This document shows, piece by piece, positions 8,150-16,363 of a stretch of 64,000 bases of DNA; position 1 is the stretch's first letter, and every line of letters begins with the position of its first letter. Source of the DNA: VAXT01 sp035318925 (GTDB lineage: Bacteria; Actinomycetota; Thermoleophilia; Gaiellales; Gaiellaceae); NCBI GenBank assembly GCA_035318925.1, contig DATHDS010000027.1, positions 1 through 64,000 on the forward strand, written 5' to 3'. Position numbers and translations under genes: made by a program. The notes under the pieces were generated by a model. It saw only the letters and a program-made list of their open reading frames with translations. It did no database searches and was not told the origin of the DNA.

Positions 8150-9409
8150 CTAAGCCACTGCCTCCCGGGCGCGCCTGATCCGCTGGAGCGACTGGTCGCG
8201 GCCGAGCAGCTCGATGCTCTCGAAGAGGCCGGGTGAGACCTTCGATCCGGTCACGGCGACGCGGATCGGCTGGAATGCCTCGCGGGGCTTCAGCTCGAGC
8301 TGCTCGGCGACCGCTCGAAGCGCCTGCTCGATCGCCTCGGCCGTGAACGGCTCGGCCGCTTCGACCGCATGCTCTGCCTCGGTCAGCACGTTTCCGTCGA
8401 GGAGCGCTGGATCCGGCTCGACCTCCTGGAAGAGGAAGCCCGCGAAGGCCGGGTACTCACCGAGGGTGGCGATCTTCTCCTGGACGAGCGGGACCGACTT
8501 GCGAACGATCTCTTCGTCCCAGTCGTATCCTTGCTCTCGCAGATAGGCCACGAGCCGCTCGGCGTACTCGTCGGCCGAGATGGCGCGGAGATATATGCCG
8601 TTCATCCACTCGAGCTTCTTGAAGTCGAAGACCGCCGGGCTCGCCCCCACGCGCTCGAGGGTGAAGCGCTCGAGGAGCTCCTCGCGCGACATGATCGTCG
8701 TCTTGTCGTCGTAGCTCCAGCCGAGCAGGGCGAGAAAGTTGACGAGCGCCTCGGGGATGTAGCCCTCGGCACGGAACTCCTCGGCGGAGAGGGCTCCGTG
8801 CCGCTTGGAGAGCTTTTTCCCATCGTCGCCGAGGATATTCGCGAGGTGCCCGTACTCGGGGAGCGGAGCGCCGAGTCCCTCGAGGATCCGGATCTGCTTC
8901 GGCGTGTTCGAGATGTGGTCGTCGCCGCGCAGGACGTGCGTGATCCCGTCCAACCAGTCCTCGACCGGCGAGGCGAAGTTGTAGGTCGGCCTCCCATCGG
9001 CGCGGACGAGCACGAGGTCTTCGAGCTTCTCGTTCGGGTACTCGATGTGGCCGCGGATCAGGTCCTCCCATCCGGTGACGCCCTCGTCGGGCATCCGCAT
9101 GCGGATCGCGCCCTCGTCCTCGTACGCCTTGCCCTCGTCGACGAGACGCTGGGCCTCGACGCGGCACTGCTCCATGCGGTCGAGTTGAAAGGTGACCTCG
9201 CCATCCCAGTCGAGGCCGAGCCACCTCAGCGAGTCCTGGATCTGCTCCGTCGCCTCGGCGACTTCGCGGCCGGTGTCGGTGTTCTCGATCCGCAGCCGGA
9301 ACTCGCCGCCCTCGTGGCGTGCGTAGAGCCAGTTGAAGAGCGCCGTGTGGACACCCCCGATGTGGAGGAAGCCGGTCGGGCTCGGTGCGAAGCGGACGAC
9401 GGGGGGCAT
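8150..9409 (-). CDS. gltX: Glutamate--tRNA ligase
   Basis: Charges tRNA with glutamate. 419 residues, shorter than the usual 460-490, with the reduction in the C-terminal anticodon-binding part. The class I signatures are clear: HIGG at 16-19 and KLSKRHG at 199-205, with the intervening RGDDHISNTPKQ. The four-Cys zinc knuckle of some GluRS is absent. No second copy or glutaminyl-tRNA synthetase is visible, so whether it is discriminating cannot be told. A TACGAT hexamer on the minus strand (9420-9425) precedes the ATG by ten bases and overlaps the nfo promoter. Confidence 0.95.
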   Translation of the reverse strand: MPPVVRFAPSPTGFLHIGGVHTALFNWLYARHEGGEFRLRIENTDTGREVAEATEQIQDSLRWLGLDWDGEVTFQLDRMEQCRVEAQRLVDEGKAYEDEGAIRMRMPDEGVTGWEDLIRGHIEYPNEKLEDLVLVRADGRPTYNFASPVEDWLDGITHVLRGDDHISNTPKQIRILEGLGAPLPEYGHLANILGDDGKKLSKRHGALSAEEFRAEGYIPEALVNFLALLGWSYDDKTTIMSREELLERFTLERVGASPAVFDFKKLEWMNGIYLRAISADEYAERLVAYLREQGYDWDEEIVRKSVPLVQEKIATLGEYPAFAGFLFQEVEPDPALLDGNVLTEAEHAVEAAEPFTAEAIEQALRAVAEQLELKPREAFQPIRVAVTGSKVSPGLFESIELLGRDQSLQRIRRAREAVA

Positions 9410-9418
9410 GGTCGGTCG

Positions 9419-9425
9419 TATCGTA
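9419..9425. promoter_or_regulatory. Overlapping divergent -10 elements of nfo and gltX
   Basis: The heptamer TATCGTA gives TATCGT on the plus strand, seven bases before the nfo GTG at 9432. It also gives TACGAT on the minus strand, ten bases before the gltX ATG. The two promoters therefore share bases. Confidence 0.45.
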
Positions 9426-9431
9426 CGAGTC

Positions 9432-10295
9432 GTGCTGATCGGAGCTCATGTCTCGTCGTCCGGCGGGATCCACACGGCGATCGACCGGGCCGAGGCGATC
9501 GGCGCCGATTCGGTGCAGGTCTTCACGCAGAGTCCCCGGATGTGGCGGCCGACGAACCATCCGCCGGAGAACATCGAGCGGTTCAAGGAGCGCCGCGCAG
9601 AAGCCGGGATCGGCGGCGTCCTCTGCCACGCGCTCTACCTCGTCAACCTCGCGAGCCCGAAGGACGAGATCTACGAGAACTCGGTGGCAGCGATGTGCAA
9701 CACGGTCGACGTCGGCTGTGCGATCGAGGCCGACGGGGTCGTCTTCCACATCGGCTCCCACCTCAGCGCGGGGATGGATGTGGGGCTCGACCGCGTCGTC
9801 GAGGCGATGAAGAAGGTGCTCGACCGCTGCTCGGAGACGACCTGGCTGCTGATGGAGAACTCGGCCGGCGCCGGCGGCACGATCGGGCGCTCGATCGAGG
9901 AGCTGGCCCTGGTTTTCGAGCGGCTCGACGGCCATCGGCGACTCGGCGTCTGCCTCGACTCGTGCCACCTGTACGTCTCCGGCTCCGACGTGACCGACGA
10001 GGCCGCGCTCGACGCGATGCTCGATGAGCTCGACCGGGAGATCGGCCTCGACCGCTTGCGGGCATTGCACGTGAACGACTCGAAGGCCCCGCTCGGATCG
10101 AACCTCGACCGTCACGACAACGTCGGCGAGGGCCTGATGGGCGAGCGGCTCGGCGTCTTCCTGGGGCATCCGAAGCTCCAGGGCCTGCCGGCGGTCCTCG
10201 AGGTACCGGGCGCCGACGGCCACGGCCCGGACGCGAGCCAGGTCGCGGCGACCAAGGAACTTCACGTGCGCTGGGCCCCAAAGGTCAGGTCCTAA
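9432..10295 (+). CDS. nfo: Endonuclease IV (AP endonuclease)
   Basis: Cleaves DNA 5' of abasic sites in base excision repair, with three zinc ions. 287 residues, normal length. Zinc ligands and signatures: His 66 (LCHALY), HIGSH (106-110), MENSAG with Glu 143, CLDSCH (Asp 176, His 179), HVND (213-216) and RHDN (228-230). The GTG at 9432 is chosen because the protein then begins LIGAHVS as the family does and TATCGT lies seven bases before. An in-frame ATG at 9408 would overlap the gltX start codon. Confidence 0.94.
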   Translation: MLIGAHVSSSGGIHTAIDRAEAIGADSVQVFTQSPRMWRPTNHPPENIERFKERRAEAGIGGVLCHALYLVNLASPKDEIYENSVAAMCNTVDVGCAIEADGVVFHIGSHLSAGMDVGLDRVVEAMKKVLDRCSETTWLLMENSAGAGGTIGRSIEELALVFERLDGHRRLGVCLDSCHLYVSGSDVTDEAALDAMLDELDREIGLDRLRALHVNDSKAPLGSNLDRHDNVGEGLMGERLGVFLGHPKLQGLPAVLEVPGADGHGPDASQVAATKELHVRWAPKVRS

Positions 10296-10306
10296 CCCGA
10301 CATCCC

Positions 10307-10339
10307 GCGGGGTCCGGCCGCGGGGTCCGGCCGCGGGCC
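10307..10339. repeat. Tandem GC-rich repeat after nfo
   Basis: Two exact copies of a 13-base unit GCGGGGTCCGGCC (10307-10319, 10320-10332) plus a partial third. CCCGCGG upstream can pair with CCGCGGG at the end, so the transcript may form a GC hairpin after the nfo stop. There is no T run. Confidence 0.5.
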
Positions 10340-10423
10340 TCCCTCCAGTTCTAGCCTAGTCGGAAAACGCGCACGTGTCTGTGACGCGATCGAGCCGAAA
10401 GTGCGCCAACGAAAAGAGCGCCG

Positions 10424-10834
10424 TCAGGCGCTCGGCCGGACTTGCGCGAAGATCCGGAAGCTCGGCTCGCCCAGCGGGAGCTCGTGGAACTCCGGGTTGA
10501 TGCATCCGAGCTCGTCCTCTCGGCCGTCGTAGCAGCTCTCGACCTCGACCCGGCACATCGGCAGCGGCTTCCTGTTCGCGCGCACCGCCCCGAACTCCCC
10601 CCGGTCCTCCGCCTCGAGCATGAGAGCGAGGTCGATCTCGACGTTGAAGACCTTCTGCATGCAGCCGACGTACGTGCGGCCGAGCTCGACGAACGAGTAC
10701 AGGAACGGACAAGCGCGCTCGGCGCAGGCCGACGGGTAGACGACCTTGTCGCAGTGCACCTCGCAGCGGCGGCATTCGACCTCGTCCTGAGGATGGAGAG
10801 GGAGCTCTTGCGGAACGACCTGAAGGCGCCGCAT
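10424..10834 (-). CDS. Cys-rich conserved hypothetical protein
   Basis: 136 residues from the ATG at 10834; the frame continues upstream to 10987 but those residues are low complexity and overlap the HAD gene. Nine Cys residues occur: CRRCEVHC early, ACAERAC, then GC, MC, SC and GC. The CxxCxxxC spacing at residues 21-28 suggests a zinc or iron-sulfur site. I do not recognise the family. It lies about 80 bases after the HAD gene in the same direction. Confidence 0.6.
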   Translation of the reverse strand: MRRLQVVPQELPLHPQDEVECRRCEVHCDKVVYPSACAERACPFLYSFVELGRTYVGCMQKVFNVEIDLALMLEAEDRGEFGAVRANRKPLPMCRVEVESCYDGREDELGCINPEFHELPLGEPSFRIFAQVRPSA

Positions 10835-10913
10835 CGTCTGCACATTGTCGGCACGGTCGGCCGCCTCCGCAAGTCTTGACAAGCCCGACAGAAAATGCTT
10901 GGTCCTCCACGTC

Positions 10914-11639
10914 TCAGGCTGCCGGGAGTAAGCGGTTAGCGATGTTGAGGACGTCCATCTGCGTGAACCCCTCGTAGTCGGGCTCACCGCCGTCGGGGTG
11001 CTCGTCGGCGCGGAACCAGATCGCCTGGACGGTCGTCATCCCGACCTCCGCCGCACCGCGAACGTCCTCGTAGAGGCGGTCGCCGACGAAAAGCGCCTCG
11101 CCGGGCGCAACCTCGAGCGCCTCGAGCGCGCGCTCGAAGATCTCGGGGTGCGGCTTGCGCTTGCCGACTTCGGAGGAGAAGAGCGCGTGGTCGATCCGCT
11201 CTGCGACTCCCATCTGCTCGAGATCGCGGTGCAGCAGCCAGCCCGGGTCGAACGCGTTCGAGACGACCCCCAGCCGCAGGCCGCGTGAGCGCAGCGACTC
11301 GAGCAGCGCGTGGGTCGTCGCCCCGAGCACGCGCGCCGGCTCCCAGGCCGCATGCTCCGCCTCGAGAAACCGGCCCAACTCGTCGTTGGTGAGCTCGATC
11401 CCGAAGTCGCGGAGGAGGTCGCGCACGAGACCCGGGTACTCGATCTCCTCGAGCGTGCCGGGTACCCACAGGAGCGGCTCGTAGCGCTCGCGAAAGTGCG
11501 CCGTGATCGCATCGGTCTCCGGCAGGCCGTCGCGCCCGAGCGCCTCGAGCCCCGCCCGGTGCCCCGCCTCAACGAGCTCGGGCTCGTAACCGAACTGCAT
11601 CAGGGTGTCTCCCCAGTCGAAAAGAACCGCTCGAAGCAT
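10914..11639 (-). CDS. HAD-superfamily hydrolase (phosphatase-like)
   Basis: 241 residues. Motif I FDWGDTL (nucleophile Asp 8), a helical cap, motif II VVSNA near 126, motif III GKRKPHP near 158, and motif IV GDRLYEDV near 187. This is the haloacid dehalogenase-like subfamily I layout of small-molecule phosphatases such as phosphoglycolate or pyrimidine 5'-nucleotidases. The substrate cannot be told. TAGGTT lies six bases before the ATG, overlapping the -10 of the divergent cax gene. Confidence 0.88.
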   Translation of the reverse strand: MLRAVLFDWGDTLMQFGYEPELVEAGHRAGLEALGRDGLPETDAITAHFRERYEPLLWVPGTLEEIEYPGLVRDLLRDFGIELTNDELGRFLEAEHAAWEPARVLGATTHALLESLRSRGLRLGVVSNAFDPGWLLHRDLEQMGVAERIDHALFSSEVGKRKPHPEIFERALEALEVAPGEALFVGDRLYEDVRGAAEVGMTTVQAIWFRADEHPDGGEPDYEGFTQMDVLNIANRLLPAA

Positions 11640-11644
11640 CTCGA

Positions 11645-11651
11645 TAACCTA
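11645..11651. promoter_or_regulatory. Overlapping divergent -10 elements of cax and the HAD gene
   Basis: TAACCTA gives TAACCT on the plus strand, six bases before the cax GTG. It also gives TAGGTT on the minus strand, six bases before the HAD ATG. Only 17 bases separate the two start codons, so both transcripts must be leaderless or nearly so. Confidence 0.5.
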
Positions 11652-11656
11652 GCCAC

Positions 11657-12700
11657 GTGGCGCGAAAGATCCTTTGGGCCTCGCTCGCGCTCGCTCCCGT
11701 CACCGTCGTAGCCGATTTCCTTCTCCACTTCGGCGACGTGCCGCTGTTCGTTCTCGCCTCGGTCACGCTCATCCCGCTCGCGTGGCTGATCGGCGAGGCG
11801 ACCGAGCATGCGGCGTATCACACGGGGCCTGGCATCGGCGGCTTCCTGAACGCGACCTTCGGCAACGCGCCCGAGCTGATCATCTCGCTCTTCGCGATCA
11901 ACAAGGGGCTGACAGAGGTCGTCCGCGGCTCCCTGACGGGAAGCGTCGTCGGGAACCTCTTGCTCGTTCTTGGCTTTTCGCTCCTCTTCGGTCGCGGCGA
12001 TCAGTCCGTCAACCGCGACTCGAGCTTCCTGTGGCTCGGGCTCGTCCTCGTCGCGACGCTCGTCTTCCTCATTCCTGCTGTCCCCGGCTGGCACGGCAAC
12101 CCGGAGCGCCATTCGATTGCCGTGCTCTCGCTTCCGGTCGCGGTCGTCCTGCTCCTGCTCTACGTCGGCGCGACGTGGTGGCAGCTCCGCAGGTTCCGAG
12201 AGCGGCACGAGGCCCCGGAATCGACCGAAGGAGTCTGGTCGCTGCCGAGATCGGTCTGGGTGCTCGCCGTCGCGACCGGCTTGACGGCCATCACGGCAGA
12301 GATCCTCGTCGGCTCGATCGAGAACTTCGCCGACAAGGCTCACCTCTCGGACTTCTTCGTCGCCGCCGTCATCGTCGCGATCGTCGGCAACGCGGCCGAG
12401 CACGGCGGCGCGGTGATCGTCGCCTACCGCGGCAAGGTCGAGCTCGCTGCGGAGATCGCGCTCTCCTCGAGTGCCCAGGTTGCCGTCTTCCTGATCCCGG
12501 CGGTGGCGCTGCTCTCGTGGACGCTCCATCCGCTCGCGCTCTCGTTCCGCAGGGTCGAGCTCGGCGCGGTCGGTTTCTCGGCAGTTCTCATCAGCCTTCT
12601 CTTCTGGGATCGCCGTTCGAGCAACTGGCACGGCGCCGCCCTCATCGGGATCTACGGCTGCGTCGCCGCCGCCTTCTTCCTCGCGGGGAATCGCGGCTAG
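11657..12700 (+). CDS. cax: Calcium/proton antiporter (CaCA family)
   Basis: Expels Ca2+ (or another divalent cation) in exchange for H+. 347 residues, about eleven hydrophobic segments in two inverted halves. Each half has the ion-binding alpha repeat: GEATEH... with GNAPELIIS near 73-81, and GNAAEHGGAVIVA near 245-257, with the essential Glu residues. Family length is usual (350-370). GTG start. The TAG stop is also the first three bases of the 165-bp palindromic element. Confidence 0.92.
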   Translation: MARKILWASLALAPVTVVADFLLHFGDVPLFVLASVTLIPLAWLIGEATEHAAYHTGPGIGGFLNATFGNAPELIISLFAINKGLTEVVRGSLTGSVVGNLLLVLGFSLLFGRGDQSVNRDSSFLWLGLVLVATLVFLIPAVPGWHGNPERHSIAVLSLPVAVVLLLLYVGATWWQLRRFRERHEAPESTEGVWSLPRSVWVLAVATGLTAITAEILVGSIENFADKAHLSDFFVAAVIVAIVGNAAEHGGAVIVAYRGKVELAAEIALSSSAQVAVFLIPAVALLSWTLHPLALSFRRVELGAVGFSAVLISLLFWDRRSSNWHGAALIGIYGCVAAAFFLAGNRG

Positions 12701-12862
12701 GAGGGTTTGGCGGGACATTGCTCGTCGCCAGGGTGCGATGCTCGTTCCGAGGCAAGGACGCAGGGAGCACCCAGGCTCGTCAGCCTGGGTGCGACTGAGG
12801 ACGCCGCCTCGGGGCGAGCAGCGCGGCCCGGCGGCTCAGCCATGTGTCGCCAAACCCTCCTA
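12698..12862. repeat. 165-bp interrupted palindromic element between convergent genes
   Basis: Perfect 15-base terminal inverted repeats TAGGAGGGTTTGGCG (12698-12712 and 12848-12862). The arms match imperfectly throughout, sharing blocks such as TGCTCG and CCGAGGC. The centre is a perfect hairpin, GCACCCAGGCT / CGTC loop / AGCCTGGGTGC (12767-12792). The outer TAG at each end is the stop codon of the flanking gene (cax on plus, ltaE on minus). It may be a MITE-like element or a bidirectional terminator; see 33253-33418 for a second member. Confidence 0.8.
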
Positions 12863-13903
12863 CACGCGAGCTGCAACGCCGAGCGCGCGCGGGATCGCGT
12901 CGCTCGCGAGATCGATGTCCTCGTCGGTGATCCCGAGATGCGTAACGGCGCGCAGCACGCCTGGGAGCATCGTCGGCGTGAGCCTGATGCCCTCGCCGAG
13001 GAGCCGCTCGAGCGCATCGCCCGTCGCGAGGCCGAGGGCCCCGACGTCGATCTGGACGAAGTTCGTCTCGACCCGCTCGAGGTCGACGGCGACGCCGGCC
13101 TCGTGCAGCCGCTCGCCCAGGCGACGGGCGCGCGCGTGATCCTCCGCGAGCCTGTCGACGTGGTGGTCGAGCGCATAGACGCAGGCCGCGGCCACGATTC
13201 CGGCCTGCCGCATCGCTCCGCCGAACTGGTGCTTGTACCGTCGCGCGCGCAGCATCCGCTCCGACGACCCGGCGACGATTGCGCCAAGCGGGCAGCCGAG
13301 GCCCTTCGAGAAGCAGATCGTGACGGTGTCCGCGTGGCCCGCGATCGAGGACGGGTGCTCGCCGCTCGCCACTGCGGCGTTGAAGAGCCGCGCCCCGTCG
13401 AGGTGGAGCGAGAGCTCGAGCTCCCGGCACGTCGCGGCCATCGCCTCGACCTCGGCCAGCGGCCACACACGGCCGCCGGAGGCGTTGTGCGTGTTCTCGA
13501 TCGCCACGATCCGGGTCGTCGGCACGTGCCCGAGGTCGCCCCGTCGGGCCGTGGCGCGCACCTGTTCGGGGGTGAAGCGCCCGGCCCGCGCCGGCAGCGA
13601 GCGCGTCATCAGGCCTGCGTGGACGGCCGGCCCACCGAGCTCCGCGACCAGGATGTGTGAGTTCTCCTCGGCGATCAGCTCGTCGCCGGGCTCGGCGAGC
13701 ACGCGGAGCGCAATCTCGTTCGCCATCGTCGCCGTCGGCACGAAGACCGAGTCCTCCTGTCCCAGCGTTTCCGCGGCGCGGCGCTCGAGCTCGTTGACGG
13801 TTGGGTCCTCCCGCAGCTGCTCGTCGCCGACCTCGGCATTCGCGATCGCCTCCCGCATCGCAGGCGTCGGCTTGCTTGCCGTATCCGAACGGAGGTCGAT
13901 CAC
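12860..13903 (-). CDS. ltaE: Low-specificity L-threonine aldolase
   Basis: PLP enzyme cleaving threonine/allo-threonine to glycine and acetaldehyde. 347 residues, normal length. N-terminal IDLRSDTASKPTPAMR is the family signature, and the PLP lysine is Lys 200 in CFSKGLGCPLGA. HLDGARLFNAA (167-177) is also typical. GTG start. It makes glycine, which ties in with the glycine cleavage operon 1 kb away, though that link is inference. The stop codon lies in the palindromic element. Confidence 0.92.
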   Translation of the reverse strand: MIDLRSDTASKPTPAMREAIANAEVGDEQLREDPTVNELERRAAETLGQEDSVFVPTATMANEIALRVLAEPGDELIAEENSHILVAELGGPAVHAGLMTRSLPARAGRFTPEQVRATARRGDLGHVPTTRIVAIENTHNASGGRVWPLAEVEAMAATCRELELSLHLDGARLFNAAVASGEHPSSIAGHADTVTICFSKGLGCPLGAIVAGSSERMLRARRYKHQFGGAMRQAGIVAAACVYALDHHVDRLAEDHARARRLGERLHEAGVAVDLERVETNFVQIDVGALGLATGDALERLLGEGIRLTPTMLPGVLRAVTHLGITDEDIDLASDAIPRALGVAARV

Positions 13904-13927
13904 GGCTTCATTGTCGCCGACGCGGGC

Positions 13928-14542
13928 TCAGGCAGTGAGGCTTGGATAACGGTCGGTCACGATGAACAGGTACGCACTTGTCTGCACGTTGTAGCGCAGG
14001 CAGTAGAGACCGAGGTTCTTCATCCCGCGTGGCATCCGGCCGATCGCGATCGCGACGAACCAGCCGAGAAGTGCCACGATTTGCAGCACCTGGCTGAAGA
14101 CCCAGTTCAGGATCCAGGCCGGGATCGCCATGATCGGGCGGAAGGCGGTAACGAGCCGGTGCTGCGTCTCCGGGCCGTCGACCTCGAGGTCGATCGGATA
14201 GCTCCCGGCCGTTCCGTGGAAAGGCGGGTACGGGTTCGCGAGCAGGTACAGGTACGAGTTGACGAAGACCACGTAGCGGAGATAGCGCACGAACCAGTTG
14301 TGGATCCGCTCCGGCGAACGGCCCCTGATCAGAGTCGCGAACCAGTTGACGATCCCCATCACGACGGCTGCGATCGAATAGAGCGCGAGCCAGAACAGGT
14401 GCGGGAACACGAGGAGGAAGCGGAAGGCAACCGTCAGGCGCGAACGCCTGAGGTCGTCGCCATCGACGATCCGTACCGGATGGGGCCGCGGTGGCTCGAC
14501 CGGCGGGACGGTGCTCTGCTCGGGGACGATCGGCTCGCTCAC
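13928..14542 (-). CDS. DUF4389 membrane protein
   Basis: 204 residues. Pro-rich N-terminus, then about three hydrophobic segments (40-68, 88-105, 140-168) with conserved RIHNWFVRYLRY and GMKNLGLYCLRY repeats: two copies of the DUF4389 pattern. Function unknown; the family is common in soil actinobacteria. GTG start with TAGGAT nine bases upstream. It lies 24 bases upstream of ltaE on the same strand and may be cotranscribed. Confidence 0.75.
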   Translation of the reverse strand: MSEPIVPEQSTVPPVEPPRPHPVRIVDGDDLRRSRLTVAFRFLLVFPHLFWLALYSIAAVVMGIVNWFATLIRGRSPERIHNWFVRYLRYVVFVNSYLYLLANPYPPFHGTAGSYPIDLEVDGPETQHRLVTAFRPIMAIPAWILNWVFSQVLQIVALLGWFVAIAIGRMPRGMKNLGLYCLRYNVQTSAYLFIVTDRYPSLTA

Positions 14543-14638
14543 GGCTGCGCGATCCTAACGGGACACCCTCACAAGGGATGGACGAATTCGCCGCTAGCGC
14601 CGATGAGGGACGCGAACCGCAACCAAAGTGAGGGCCGC

Positions 14639-14860
14639 ATGAATCCTGCCGTCTCTCTATGGCGCCTGATCCACGAAGACCGACTCTTCCGCTGGGCAAC
14701 ATATGCCTCCGTCGTCCTGATTTGGTTTGCGCTCGCGTGGGCCGACGTGCGCCTCCTCTTCGGCCTCCCCCTGATCGCAGCCGTGCTCTGGTGGCTTCGC
14801 CGACAGCGGGAGCGCCGCGGCTGGCTCGTCGAGCGCGAGATCGACGTCGACCTGCTCTGA
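14639..14860 (+). CDS. Small two-helix membrane protein
   Basis: 73 residues; the ATG at 14639 has GTGAGGG upstream. Two hydrophobic segments (about 19-33 and 38-51) are separated by a short DVRLL turn, followed by a basic then acidic tail (RRQRERRG, EREIDVD). No known domain. Its stop abuts the gcvPB stop on the other strand. Confidence 0.5.
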   Translation: MNPAVSLWRLIHEDRLFRWATYASVVLIWFALAWADVRLLFGLPLIAAVLWWLRRQRERRGWLVEREIDVDLL

Positions 14861-16363
14861 CTACGCGCCCTTCTGAGCCTCGAGTTGCCGTCCTGCCGTC
14901 GGCTCGGCGGAGAGGTTGGGGTGCTTGTCGAAGAGGTAGCGCATAACCCCACGCTTGGCCGCCTTGACCTCGTCCACCCGCCCGACGGGCCGGTGGTGCG
15001 GCGCCTCCTTGAGCAGCTCGGGCCGCTCGGCCGCGTCGCGCACTATCTCGAGCATCGCCTCGACGAACTCGTCTAGGGTCTCCTTCGCCTCGGTCTCGGT
15101 CGGCTCGATCATCAACGCCTCGGGGACGACGAGCGGGAAGTAGACCGTCGGCGGATGGAAGTCGTAGTCCATCAGCCGCTTGGCGACGTCGAGCGCCGTG
15201 ATCCCATGCTCGCGCTTCAGCTGACGCGCGGAGAGGACGAACTCGTGCATGCAGAGCCGGTCGTACGGGAGCTCGTACGCGTCCTTGAGGCGGGCGAGCA
15301 GGTAGTTGGCGTTGAGCACGGCGGCCTCGGACATCTCGCGCAGGCCCGGCCCGAAAGCGCGGATGTAGGCGTAGGAGCGGACGAAGACGCCGAACGGCCC
15401 GCAGTAGCCGCGTACCTTCCCGATCGTCTTCGGGCGGTCGTGATCGAGCCGAAAGACCTCCTCGCCGTCGCGCACGACCGCCGGCACCGGCAGGAACGGC
15501 TCGAGTAGGTCGCGGACGGCGATCGGCCCGCCGCCCGGGCCGCCTCCCCCGTGTGGCTGCGAGAACGTCTTGTGCAGGTTGAAGTGGATGATGTCGAAGC
15601 CCATGTCGCCCGGCCGCGAGATCCCGCAGACGGCGTTCAGATTGGCCCCGTCGTAGTAGGTGAGCGCACCGGCGTCGTGGAAGATCCGGGTGATCTCCTC
15701 GATGTTCTCGTCGAAGAGCCCGAGCGTCGACGGGTTCGTCAGCATCAACCCGGCCGTCCCCTCGTCGACCTTCGCGCGCAGGTCGTCGACGTCGATGTTC
15801 CCTCGCGGGTCGGTCTGGACGTGCGTCAGCTCGTACCCGCTCATCGTCACGCTCGCCGGGTTCGTCCCGTGCGCGGTGTCGGGGATGACGATCTTTCGCC
15901 TGGTCTCCCCCTCGCCGCGGTCGGTGAAGTAAGCGCGCATGAGCATGAGGCCGGTCAGCTCGCCCTGGGAGCCCGCCGCCGGCTGGAGCGAGACGGCCGG
16001 GAGCCCGGCCACCTCCGCGAGGATCTCCTGGAGCCGCCACATCAGCTCGAGCGCGCCCTGCGAGCCCTCTTCCTCCTGGAGCGGGTGCAGGTCTCGGAAG
16101 CCGGGCAGGTTGACGACGCGCTCGTTGACCCGAGGGTTGTGCTTCATCGTGCAGGAGCCGAGCGGGTAGAAACCCGTGTCGATCCCGAACGTCCGCGTCG
16201 AGAGGCTCGTGAAGTGGCGCACGAGCTCGGGCTCGGAGAGCTCGGGCAGGCGCGGCGGCCGCTCCCGGCGGAGCTCCTCGGGGAGCTCCGGGACGGGCAG
16301 GTCGTGTTTCGGCAGCGCGGAGGCGCGCCGGCCTTCCTGCGAGCGCTCGTAGATCAGCTTCAC
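14861..16363 (-). CDS. gcvPB: Glycine dehydrogenase (decarboxylating) subunit 2
   Basis: Beta half of the split P-protein: decarboxylates glycine and passes aminomethyl to the GcvH lipoyl arm. 500 residues from the GTG at 16363; upstream open frame is out-of-frame gcvPA. The PLP lysine is Lys 265 in FNLHKTFSQPHGGGG, a P-protein hallmark. DTAHGTNPAS (162-171) and YYDGANLNA (236-244) are also diagnostic. It overlaps the gcvPA stop by four bases (GTGA), so it is translationally coupled. Last gene of the operon. Confidence 0.95.
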   Translation of the reverse strand: MKLIYERSQEGRRASALPKHDLPVPELPEELRRERPPRLPELSEPELVRHFTSLSTRTFGIDTGFYPLGSCTMKHNPRVNERVVNLPGFRDLHPLQEEEGSQGALELMWRLQEILAEVAGLPAVSLQPAAGSQGELTGLMLMRAYFTDRGEGETRRKIVIPDTAHGTNPASVTMSGYELTHVQTDPRGNIDVDDLRAKVDEGTAGLMLTNPSTLGLFDENIEEITRIFHDAGALTYYDGANLNAVCGISRPGDMGFDIIHFNLHKTFSQPHGGGGPGGGPIAVRDLLEPFLPVPAVVRDGEEVFRLDHDRPKTIGKVRGYCGPFGVFVRSYAYIRAFGPGLREMSEAAVLNANYLLARLKDAYELPYDRLCMHEFVLSARQLKREHGITALDVAKRLMDYDFHPPTVYFPLVVPEALMIEPTETEAKETLDEFVEAMLEIVRDAAERPELLKEAPHHRPVGRVDEVKAAKRGVMRYLFDKHPNLSAEPTAGRQLEAQKGA

